The position numbers and the translations under genes were made by a program. Shown piece after piece: positions 57,842 through 64,000 of a stretch of 64,000 bases of DNA. Under the pieces are notes generated by a model. The model had not been told where the DNA came from and made no database searches. It saw nothing but the letters and a program-made list of their open reading frames with translations. The stretch is from Enterobacter sp. RHBSTW-00175 (GTDB lineage Bacteria; Pseudomonadota; Gammaproteobacteria; Enterobacterales; Enterobacteriaceae): NCBI RefSeq assembly GCF_013927005.1, contig NZ_CP055930.1, positions 930,001 through 994,000 of the forward strand. The letters run 5' to 3'. The first letter of the stretch is position 1. Every line of letters starts with the position of its first letter.

Positions 57842-58117
57842 ATGATGGATAGTAAAACGATTAGCTGCCCCTTCTGCTTTACACAAAGCCCGCACGGCGT
57901 GAGGATTTGCAAAGGTTGCCATGCAAAAGTGGCCTATGGTGAAAGTCCGCTCAGTGTGGCATTCCTGTTTCAATTCGTGGCATTCGGTCTCGCCTGGTTA
58001 GTATTTTCATTGACCGGTAGCACTCCTGTCTCAGTCATTACATTTTTTGCCAGCGTCATTATTCTTATCTGCATAATTAAAAAGAAATATGCAGACAGAG
58101 TTGTTTTTATACGGTGA
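57842..58117 (+). CDS. Zinc-ribbon small membrane protein
   Basis: 91 residues. Two Cys-x2-Cys knuckles (CPFCFTQS and CKGCHAK) at the N-terminus form a zinc ribbon; two hydrophobic helices follow (VAFLFQFVAFGLAWLVFSL and VITFFASVIILICII). Start after CACGGAGTC. Small proteins like this accompany mobilisation genes on enterobacterial plasmids, but I know no function. Confidence 0.75.
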   Translation: MMDSKTISCPFCFTQSPHGVRICKGCHAKVAYGESPLSVAFLFQFVAFGLAWLVFSLTGSTPVSVITFFASVIILICIIKKKYADRVVFIR

Positions 58118-58154
58118 TATTAATTTCGCACCACCGCAAACATAAAAAATTAAT

Positions 58155-58553
58155 ATGGGAGAACTTATGAACAGATTCATGATTTCTGTTTTTTTTATTT
58201 CTGCATTCCTTATTTCTGGTTGTTCAATATCAGGCAACCAGCATCTAAAAAAAGAAACATCACAAAGTCTGCAGTCGAAGATTATCAAAAATAAAACAAC
58301 GAAATCAGAAATCATTACCGCATTAGGTGAGCCGGAAACCAAAACTACACTTGATAGTGGCAATGAAGAATGGACTTATTCCATGGATAACAATCAGTTT
58401 GATGCCACCACATTTATTCCCGTGATTGGACTGCTGACAGGGGGTTCACAGACGCAGGCCAAAACGCTGGAAATCGAATTTAAAGGCGAAACGGTCAGCA
58501 AGTGGACGTTCTCTGAAAACAACAGCAAGATGAAAACCGGTCTTATTCAATAA
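58155..58553 (+). CDS. BamE/SmpA-like outer-membrane lipoprotein
   Basis: 132 residues with a lipoprotein signal peptide and lipobox LISGC at Cys22. The mature part has the BamE-like pattern: a helix with TKSEIITALGEPETKTT, then EEWTYSM and a C-terminal strand pair. It is not BamE itself. Ser after the Cys suggests outer-membrane sorting. It may be a surface or entry-exclusion-type protein, but that is inference from its place in a mobilisable element. Confidence 0.78.
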   Translation: MGELMNRFMISVFFISAFLISGCSISGNQHLKKETSQSLQSKIIKNKTTKSEIITALGEPETKTTLDSGNEEWTYSMDNNQFDATTFIPVIGLLTGGSQTQAKTLEIEFKGETVSKWTFSENNSKMKTGLIQ

Positions 58554-58579
58554 CGTACTCTACAGTCTGGGATTATTTT

Positions 58580-58900
58580 ATGAAAACATATGCATTTACC
58601 ACACTCATTGCGTCCATTTTTTTGCTGAGTGGCTGTACCGGTGAACCGTCTGAGCAGGATATTTACACTGCGATGAATAAGGTCGTGGAGCAGACGAATG
58701 CCATCGTTAAATCCATAGCAGGTAAAGATGTCCCGAAAGACGCACTGCGGGAATTAAAATCTGTCAAAAAGCATGACTGCGTGAAAGTATCGGATAAAAG
58801 CTATAAATGCAATGTAACAGCTGTTGTCGATAACGAAAAACGCACAGCGGCAGTCACGCTGGTCAAAACGGATGATGGCTGGCAGGTCGTTGACAAGTAA
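58580..58900 (+). CDS. Small lipoprotein
   Basis: 106 residues. Lipobox LLSGC at Cys19; the mature part is hydrophilic with a helix (EQDIYTAMNKVVEQTNAIVK) and a Cys pair (HDCVKVSDKSYKC) that may form a disulphide in the periplasm. It follows the previous lipoprotein gene by 26 bp and is closed by a terminator. Confidence 0.75.
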   Translation: MKTYAFTTLIASIFLLSGCTGEPSEQDIYTAMNKVVEQTNAIVKSIAGKDVPKDALRELKSVKKHDCVKVSDKSYKCNVTAVVDNEKRTAAVTLVKTDDGWQVVDK

Positions 58901-58923
58901 GACCACAGTAAAACAATCCCGCC

Positions 58924-58958
58924 AGGCAGGACACCAAACCGGTGGCTCCTGCCTTTTT
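58924..58958 (+). terminator. Rho-independent terminator after the lipoprotein pair
   Basis: AGGCAGG (58924-58930) pairs with CCTGCCT (58948-58954), with an inner CACC/GGTG extension, and is followed by TTTT. Confidence 0.85.
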
Positions 58959-59045
58959 AATACTCGATTATGACCTGCCGGAAACGCCAGCTCCATTTCT
59001 CTCCACCATTCAGCATCCCATTCCTTGTACACGCTGCTGCCGCTA

Positions 59046-59471
59046 TCAAAGTCTTTTCCTGATCACTGAGCCTGGCGGAGTATAAGCCAGAGAGCCTGCA
59101 ATGCGTTTCTTTTCATACTGAGCCAGCAAATCAGCATAAATATGCTCTGCTTCGTCCAGATTGCCTGAAATATAATTCACAAGTGAATTCAGGCAATGCA
59201 GCAATGTATTGCTGTTTGCAAGCTTCCTGAGCAGAGTTGTGTTCAGGGTTGAAACGACTCCTGTAAACATCTGCATAATATTATCAACATGATAACATGA
59301 ATTGCGATACTGCGCCCGTGAATAAAAATACTTCAGATGATACCCGGCGAAGAGAACATAAAGTTTTTTGTAAAAGACATTGTTATTAACGCTGTTGTGA
59401 TGATGGGTTATAAATTTATCAACAACATGTATAAACTTTTCCTCCTGAGATAAAACATCAATAGCACTCAT
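59046..59471 (-). CDS. Hypothetical helical protein
   Basis: 141 residues, starting MSAIDVLSQEEKFIHVVDKF; GGAG lies 7 bp before the ATG ending at 59471, while the frame is open to 59483. Largely helical, Tyr- and His-rich (HHHNSVNNN, YHLKYFYSRAQYRN). It ends in a basic IRKRL, like the two ankyrin proteins. No domain recognised. It faces the lipoprotein genes tail to tail. Confidence 0.65.
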   Translation of the reverse strand: MSAIDVLSQEEKFIHVVDKFITHHHNSVNNNVFYKKLYVLFAGYHLKYFYSRAQYRNSCYHVDNIMQMFTGVVSTLNTTLLRKLANSNTLLHCLNSLVNYISGNLDEAEHIYADLLAQYEKKRIAGSLAYTPPGSVIRKRL

Positions 59472-59483
59472 AACTTTCTCCAT

Positions 59484-60454
59484 TTTTTGTTTTTATAATT
59501 AAGTACTATCATCTTCAAAAATAAAATCAATAGTAATTTAAAAATATTTTTATAAAACAATATTTGTTCTATCCTCACTTAAAACAGCTTTCACTGTGGA
59601 GATATTGAGTCCTCCAGATTGCATTACTATTTCATATTTCAATTATCTGAGTCATTTCCATATTTCAGATAAAAAAACCACAGGAATATTTTTGAGAGCG
59701 TGCTACGCACTGGCTTACGCCCCGACTACCGATAAATGTTAATTATTTTTACCAAACCGGTGAAAACCATAATTTTGTTTCCCTGGCAGCGCCGCTGAGT
59801 GCCCACAGCACTCACTCGCTGAAGCAGAAAGGTTTTTTTCCGAAGGGTCCCGGCGTGAGCCGTACTCAGCAAATGGGCAAATCATGTATCTGTGTTCTCT
59901 TTCCCGATCAACTCAGCCTCCTGATTTTTTGCGCGAAGCGTATTTGTAATGACAGTTAACCTCAGGTCTCTGAACTCGTGCGCGAAGCGTATTTATACTT
60001 ACAGAAAATACTGTAGTAATGTTCTGAAGCCCAATGGCGCAACACACAGTTGCGCAGGCTTCACTTAAGAAATGATATTATGTAAGAAAAACAATAATAA
60101 AAGTGTTTTCATCAGGTACACCAAGGCCTTGAGTATCGTTCTAATGCAAAACTGTGGTTTCTTATTTCTTTATCACTCTTTTATCTTGCAGAACACAATT
60201 GAAAATTAACCAATAAAATCAAATAATTAAACAAACCCTGCCGTTATTAATTTCAGAACCAAAAATCATTAATTACATAACAGGTGATGGTGAAATTTAG
60301 CACCCCTTGTTTTAAATTTGATAACCAACCATCTCCCACTAAATAACAACCGTAAAATCTCAAAGTAAATACAATTAAATAATACTACCAACCAAGTTGA
60401 CAAATAAATTAAATGTGCCATATATGTAATCACAACAATAAAAAAGGAGCCATC
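59484..60454. other. Non-coding, repeat-bearing region; candidate replication origin or oriT
   Basis: About 970 bp without a gene. It contains a perfect hairpin GAGTGC/GCACTC (59797-59813), two direct copies of GCGCGAAGCGTATTT (59931-59945 and 59980-59994, 49 bp apart) and a large hairpin TGAAGCC...GCGCAAC/GTTGCGC...GGCTTCA (60025-60063). It is followed by an AT-rich stretch and the RepL-like gene. This layout suits an origin (iterons, hairpin, AT-rich opening region), but function is unproven. Confidence 0.5.
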
Positions 60455-61021
60455 ATGTCAATCACAAGCGTTGTATTAACTAAAGAACAAAAGTCCATTA
60501 TTGCAGAAGCATTAGAGGTTATGCCCGAAGATCTGGAAGAAATAAAGATTAAAGCAAATAGCTATAAAAAAACGTCATTCAGAGACGATTTCTCAATGAT
60601 ATTCAAAGGCAATATGGCCACACTCGCCAGGATGGATTTGACGCCCACAGCGTTTAGAATTGTGCTTTATCTCTTCTCAGTAATTGATTATGGAAATATT
60701 ATCCCTGATTTTTCACAGTCACGTATAGCCAAAGATCTTGGGCTGAATAAATCAAATGTCTCACGCGCATTCAAAGAGTTATTTGAGAGAAAAATACTTA
60801 TTCGTGACGCCATAGATAACCAAGTATACCTTAATTCAAACTTGTGTGTTAAAGGAATCCCTCGTCGTTTCAATGAAGATCTGATGGATAAATTTAGAAA
60901 GTCCAGACTGGAGACAGAAGACTTTGCCAATTCGTTTAACTTTTATCGTGCAGGGAGTAAAACAAAGCCGGTTAAAAATCCCAAAAGAAGATATCCTACA
61001 GACGGCATTCCATTTGATTAA
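60455..61021 (+). CDS. RepL-like winged-helix replication protein
   Basis: 188 residues from the ATG at 60455, which follows AAAAAGGAG; the frame opens earlier at 60413. The winged helix runs from LTPTAFRIVLYLFSVIDYGN through SQSRIAKDLGLNKSNVSRAF and KELFERKILI to a wing ending YLNSNLCVKG, as in plasmid RepL initiators. The N-terminal and basic C-terminal parts are not recognised. It may start replication of the excised circle; a transcription regulator is the alternative. Confidence 0.65.
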   Translation: MSITSVVLTKEQKSIIAEALEVMPEDLEEIKIKANSYKKTSFRDDFSMIFKGNMATLARMDLTPTAFRIVLYLFSVIDYGNIIPDFSQSRIAKDLGLNKSNVSRAFKELFERKILIRDAIDNQVYLNSNLCVKGIPRRFNEDLMDKFRKSRLETEDFANSFNFYRAGSKTKPVKNPKRRYPTDGIPFD

Positions 61022-61069
61022 AATAATAAATAATGCTGTTGAACAATTTATACTTCCGCAAATGACTAT

Positions 61070-61101
61070 TTCCCAATATAAATTCAATTTTATATTGGGA
61101 A
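61070..61101. terminator. Bidirectional terminator between repL-like gene and island integrase operon
   Basis: A perfect 12-bp inverted repeat, TTCCCAATATAA/TTATATTGGGAA, with an 8-bp loop lies between convergent genes. Confidence 0.75.
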
Positions 61102-61110
61102 TGAAATTAA

Positions 61111-61686
61111 TCATAAAATATCATTAAGTATATGACGTTCTTGTTCAATTTCACATGATTTAACCATCCCACTTAGTACACTAACAAAAACATCATTCCA
61201 TTTCTGGCGCTCTCTCGAAGCATGCCAGTTCTCAAACAACACTTTCTCAAGAGAGATCCAAATAACTTCTGCACGAGAGGTATTTAATAGCTCCTTGAAT
61301 ACTTCGTCAGATACAGTAAGGGCATGAGAATAAATTTTATTATCAATAGTCCAGAAAGGCTCTGGCTTGGTAAAATCAGCCAAAGAAGCAAAAGCCAACC
61401 CACGGACCTGTGCTGCTTCCATTGTGCTGTTCACTTTATGATTATCCCGCCAGGTTTTTAAATCACCCAACAGATAATTTACGCGTTGATTTCTTGCTTT
61501 GCTATCTTCAGCCTGGTATTGGATATAAGCAGGGCCATTACCAGTCTGGCGATAACGAGCCAATGTTTTGACACTTACACCAAGGTAAAGGGCCGAAACT
61601 TCAGCACTCAGGGTTGCATCATCTGGCATACTACCAAATAGCCGCCATACTTCAGCATATTCCCTTAAAGTATCGATTGCACTCAT
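61111..61686 (-). CDS. HTH protein paired with the integrase (possible excision factor)
   Basis: 191 residues. The N-terminal quarter has a MerR/AlpA-like HTH (ALYLGVSVKTLARYRQTGNG and then PAYIQYQ); the rest is unrecognised and helical. It starts 11 bp after the integrase stop and is transcribed with it. A recombination directionality factor or regulator of the integrase is the likely role; this is inference from the pairing. Confidence 0.7.
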   Translation of the reverse strand: MSAIDTLREYAEVWRLFGSMPDDATLSAEVSALYLGVSVKTLARYRQTGNGPAYIQYQAEDSKARNQRVNYLLGDLKTWRDNHKVNSTMEAAQVRGLAFASLADFTKPEPFWTIDNKIYSHALTVSDEVFKELLNTSRAEVIWISLEKVLFENWHASRERQKWNDVFVSVLSGMVKSCEIEQERHILNDIL

Positions 61687-61697
61687 TCCCTGTCCCC

Positions 61698-63152
61698 CTA
61701 ATTTGTTGGCAATGGTTGATATTTCGCCGAAGCCAAAAGTGTATTATACAACTCAGGTACTGTCATCAGCATATGAAGCTCAATCCGTTGAAGTGCCTCA
61801 AAAACTCGCTCGTTATCAGGCTCAGCATATCTTTCAGTAGGGTCCGTGGTATTACGGTGGTTAAGCAATCTTTTCACCACTGCATACGAAGTTAGTTCTT
61901 CTGCAACACGGCCAAAAGTTCTTCGCAGATCGTGCATTCCCAGCTTCATTATTCCAGCTTCCTGACAGATATACTCGCGCAAGCTTTTACTGTCAGAATA
62001 ATGTCCAACCTTGCTTCGTGATGAACGAGCCGGAAAAACCCATTTGCGTTTATCTGCCCGTATTTCGGTATCGTTGACGATATCTCGTCGGTCTTCCAGA
62101 ATTCGCTTTGTAGCATCACAGATTGGAAGCTCATGGTCGTTACGATTTTTCGTGTCGTAAAAGCGAATAACCCGGTTTTCGAGATCGACATAGCTTGTCG
62201 TTCTGACTTCCTCTTCTGTCAGGGCCTCTCGCCAGCACAGTGTTGCTGTCTCTTCTTTCCTGGCTCCTGTCAAAATGGTCAGCAACAGATAATCACAACC
62301 CAAACGATTAAAACCTCTCTTATTGTGTAATGCAGCTAGAAACCGTCCCAAAGTATCTTTGGGGGACAATGGATTTCGTACGCCCTTGGCACGATAGCTA
62401 TCTTCCAGCTCAGATCGTGTTCTGAACTTCTTCTGTACCTTTAAAATTGAAAAAGGATTATAGGACAACGAAGGTTGTCGTTGCTGGGTCTGAGCATTCC
62501 CAGCTTCAATCTCGATTGCGTGTTTTACAGCAACATTGGCCCACCTAAAAGTCTGTTCTGCTGCTGTTCTGGCTCTTGAAGCAATCTCGTCAAACTTTCG
62601 AAGGATTTCATTACCAGTAAGATCCTTGATTCGAAGGTTTTGCCATTCTTTCAACCGATTCTCAGCTTTGTCTAACACATTGAGAGTGTTTGGTTTAGCA
62701 GGTTTGGTTCTGCCAAGTAAGTGACTCCTGTATTGGGCAAAAGCTTCACTCACGGTCAATTCAGCCAGATCGAGTTCCCTTTTAATCTTGTTGGGATTTC
62801 TCTTTGTTGCAATCATTGTCTGAACCAACTGCCGAGCTGCCTCACGGGCTTGATCGATACTCGGAAAATCGGACACATTCCCAACCTTTACTTTCAAGAC
62901 AGAGCTTGGCTTCTTACCCTCACTGACATTACGATCTGAAGAGGCTACTCTTCGCTGGATTACATAGGTTTTTTTCGTCAAACTGACCTTCACACCGAAG
63001 CCAACGGGTGAATCTCGATGATCGTCAAAAACTATGTAAGGTTTTTGGTCAGGGTTGGCTTCGAAAACGACTTTTCCAGAGCTACTGAGCTCAGGCTTAA
63101 CATTAATACTTAACTTGTTGATAATAAAAGCCTGATTGAGAGTTGTTTTCAA
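61698..63152 (-). CDS. int: Tyrosine recombinase of the mutS island
   Basis: 484 residues from a TTG start ending at 63152 (next to GGTGGTG); the frame opens at a TTG ending at 63194. The N-terminal part (VGFGVKVSLTKKTYVIQRRV) resembles P4-type arm-binding domains; SAM-like helices follow. Catalytic residues: Arg in LTGARKEETATLCW, HDLRRTFGRVAEEL, LLNHRNTTDP and the nucleophile Tyr in TERYAEPD. It should cut at the mutS repeat and integrate or excise the island. Confidence 0.92.
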   Translation of the reverse strand: MKTTLNQAFIINKLSINVKPELSSSGKVVFEANPDQKPYIVFDDHRDSPVGFGVKVSLTKKTYVIQRRVASSDRNVSEGKKPSSVLKVKVGNVSDFPSIDQAREAARQLVQTMIATKRNPNKIKRELDLAELTVSEAFAQYRSHLLGRTKPAKPNTLNVLDKAENRLKEWQNLRIKDLTGNEILRKFDEIASRARTAAEQTFRWANVAVKHAIEIEAGNAQTQQRQPSLSYNPFSILKVQKKFRTRSELEDSYRAKGVRNPLSPKDTLGRFLAALHNKRGFNRLGCDYLLLTILTGARKEETATLCWREALTEEEVRTTSYVDLENRVIRFYDTKNRNDHELPICDATKRILEDRRDIVNDTEIRADKRKWVFPARSSRSKVGHYSDSKSLREYICQEAGIMKLGMHDLRRTFGRVAEELTSYAVVKRLLNHRNTTDPTERYAEPDNERVFEALQRIELHMLMTVPELYNTLLASAKYQPLPTN

Positions 63153-63296
63153 AGTATCACCACCATTTGTAACCCAAAGAAGGAGTACAACCAATCTATC
63201 ACGCTTTGGGCTACAAGTGAGCTACAAATTTATGGGTTTATGTGGGTTTAAAGGGGTTTTATCTGGGGCCATATGAGCACTTGAAAGAATTAAAAA

Positions 63297-64000
63297 ATGA
63301 GTAAAATCAATATGAATGAAGACATTGATAAGGACTTCTCTAGCCATACCCCCATGATGCAGCAGTACCTGAAGCTTAAAGCTCAGCATCCGGAAATCCT
63401 GCTGTTTTATCGTATGGGCGATTTTTACGAGCTTTTTTATGACGATGCGAAACGCGCATCGCAGCTGCTCGATATCTCCCTGACCAAGCGTGGCGCATCG
63501 GCGGGTGAACCTATCCCGATGGCGGGTATTCCGCATCACGCGGTAGAAAACTACCTGGCGAAGCTGGTGAACCAGGGCGAATCCGTCGCCATTTGCGAAC
63601 AAATTGGCGACCCGGCCACCTCGAAAGGCCCGGTAGAGCGTAAAGTCGTGCGCATCGTCACGCCCGGGACCATCAGTGATGAAGCGCTGTTGCAGGAGCG
63701 CCAGGATAACCTTCTGGCCGCCATCTGGCAGGACAGCAAAGGTTTTGGCTACGCCACGCTGGATATCAGCTCCGGGCGTTTTCGCCTGAGCGAACCGGCA
63801 GACCGCGAAACGATGGCTGCCGAATTGCAGCGCACGAACCCGGCTGAGTTGCTTTATGCCGAAGATTTTGCGGAAACGTCGCTGATTGAAGGCCGTCGCG
63901 GATTACGCCGTCGTCCTTTGTGGGAATTCGAGATTGATACCGCACGTCAGCAGTTGAACCTGCAATTTGGTACGCGTGACCTGATCGGTTTTGGCGTTGA
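63297..64000 (+). CDS. mutS: DNA mismatch repair protein MutS (N-terminal part, island-supplied start)
   Basis: MutS recognises mismatches and starts methyl-directed repair. The first 234 codons are in the window; the gene runs on past 64000. The start [16 protein letters not shown] is foreign and is joined in frame to the native [14 protein letters not shown]; the mismatch-binding [15 protein letters not shown] is intact. An internal ATG at 63312 is possible. The ribosome site is weak (GAAAG at 63283). The usual start and promoter are 25 kb away at 38278, so expression now depends on the island. Confidence 0.95.
   Translation, partial: MSKINMNEDIDKDFSSHTPMMQQYLKLKAQHPEILLFYRMGDFYELFYDDAKRASQLLDISLTKRGASAGEPIPMAGIPHHAVENYLAKLVNQGESVAICEQIGDPATSKGPVERKVVRIVTPGTISDEALLQERQDNLLAAIWQDSKGFGYATLDISSGRFRLSEPADRETMAAELQRTNPAELLYAEDFAETSLIEGRRGLRRRPLWEFEIDTARQQLNLQFGTRDLIGFGV
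63334..63368 (+). other. Right attachment site (attR)
   Basis: ACTTCTCTAG (63334-63343), then CATACCCCCATGATGCAGCA and GTAC to 63368. The core ATGATGCAGCAGTAC at 63354-63368 is identical to that at 38314. It lies inside the rebuilt mutS start and keeps the reading frame. Confidence 0.8.

Larger units (their letters stand above)
38329..63353. mobile_element. Mobilisable defence island integrated in mutS
   Basis: About 25 kb lie between two copies of a mutS 5' sequence. The base composition is AT-rich against the GC-rich flanks. The right end holds a tyrosine integrase and an HTH partner; mobC, a relaxase and a RepL-like gene make it mobilisable, and no conjugative transfer genes are present. 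Cargo: E2-E1/JAMM/MBL operon, type I restriction, Kiwa and ankyrin proteins. Base composition changes between modules, which suggests stepwise assembly. Confidence 0.92.

Noticed and set aside
59931-59994. The two GCGCGAAGCGTATTT copies as the start of a CRISPR array
   Set aside because: Only two copies 49 bp apart, not palindromic, no cas genes nearby.
63334-63368. Interpreting the 5' difference of mutS as simple strain divergence
   Set aside because: The native start is still present at 38278 with the same 15-bp repeat at the break, and an integrase lies beside the rebuilt start.

Overview
This window is a chromosomal segment of an Enterobacter-like member of the Enterobacteriaceae. The gene order srlAEBD-gutM-srlR-gutQ / norR-norVW / hypF-hydN / ascG-ascFB / hycI-A / hypABCDE-fhlA / ygbA-mutS matches the E. 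coli srl-to-mutS region. Two additions are not found there in E. coli: a SgrR-like regulator with a NiCoT nickel transporter beside hypF, and an iron-uptake ABC cluster with an MFS gene after fhlA. The exact genus cannot be fixed from the sequence alone.

Region 1 (1-4.8 kb) is the glucitol/sorbitol PTS operon with both its regulators and gutQ. Region 2 (4.8-9.1 kb) is anaerobic NO detoxification: NorR faces norVW across three NorR half-palindromes and a sigma54 promoter. Region 3 (9.1-33.2 kb) is the formate hydrogenlyase-1 locus. It holds the hydrogenase-3 structural operon (hyc), Ni-Fe centre maturation genes (hypABCDE, hypF), hydN, the activator FhlA and a probable nickel importer; the cellobiose-type asc genes sit inside it. 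Sigma54 -24/-12 elements and FhlA-type TGTCG repeats lie in front of hyc, hyp and hydN. Region 4 (33.3-38.2 kb) has an iron-chelate ABC importer behind a Fur-box-like site, an MFS transporter, ygbA and a symE-like gene under a LexA-like box.

Region 5 (about 38.33-63.35 kb) is a 25-kb AT-rich genomic island inserted in codons 13-17 of mutS. The original mutS start, promoter side and first codons remain at 38278 as a 26-codon stub. The island's right end supplies a substitute start and N-terminal codons, so that mutS from 63297 reads on in frame. A tyrosine recombinase and an HTH partner lie at that right end. The cargo, left to right, is as follows: (a) a five-gene operon of a membrane protein, a ComEC-type metallo-beta-lactamase ending in GGGGYA, an E2-E1 fusion, a JAMM protease and a second membrane protein, which is a ubiquitin-like conjugation system with no recognisable ubiquitin or CD-NTase; (b) a decayed mobilisation locus with two copies of an oriT-like element and a frameshifted mobC; (c) a type I restriction-modification system (hsdM-hsdS-hsdR); (d) a Kiwa pair (kwaA-kwaB); (e) two paralogous ankyrin-repeat genes around an unknown gene; (f) intact mobC and a relaxase; (g) a zinc-ribbon membrane protein and two small lipoproteins; (h) a long non-coding, repeat-bearing stretch followed by a RepL-like winged-helix gene. 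The island is best read as a mobilisable defence island built from more than one mobile element.

The most unusual items are the E2-E1/JAMM/MBL operon, the promoter and N-terminus swap at mutS, and the duplicated oriT-like elements. No tRNA, rRNA, CRISPR array or insertion sequence was seen.
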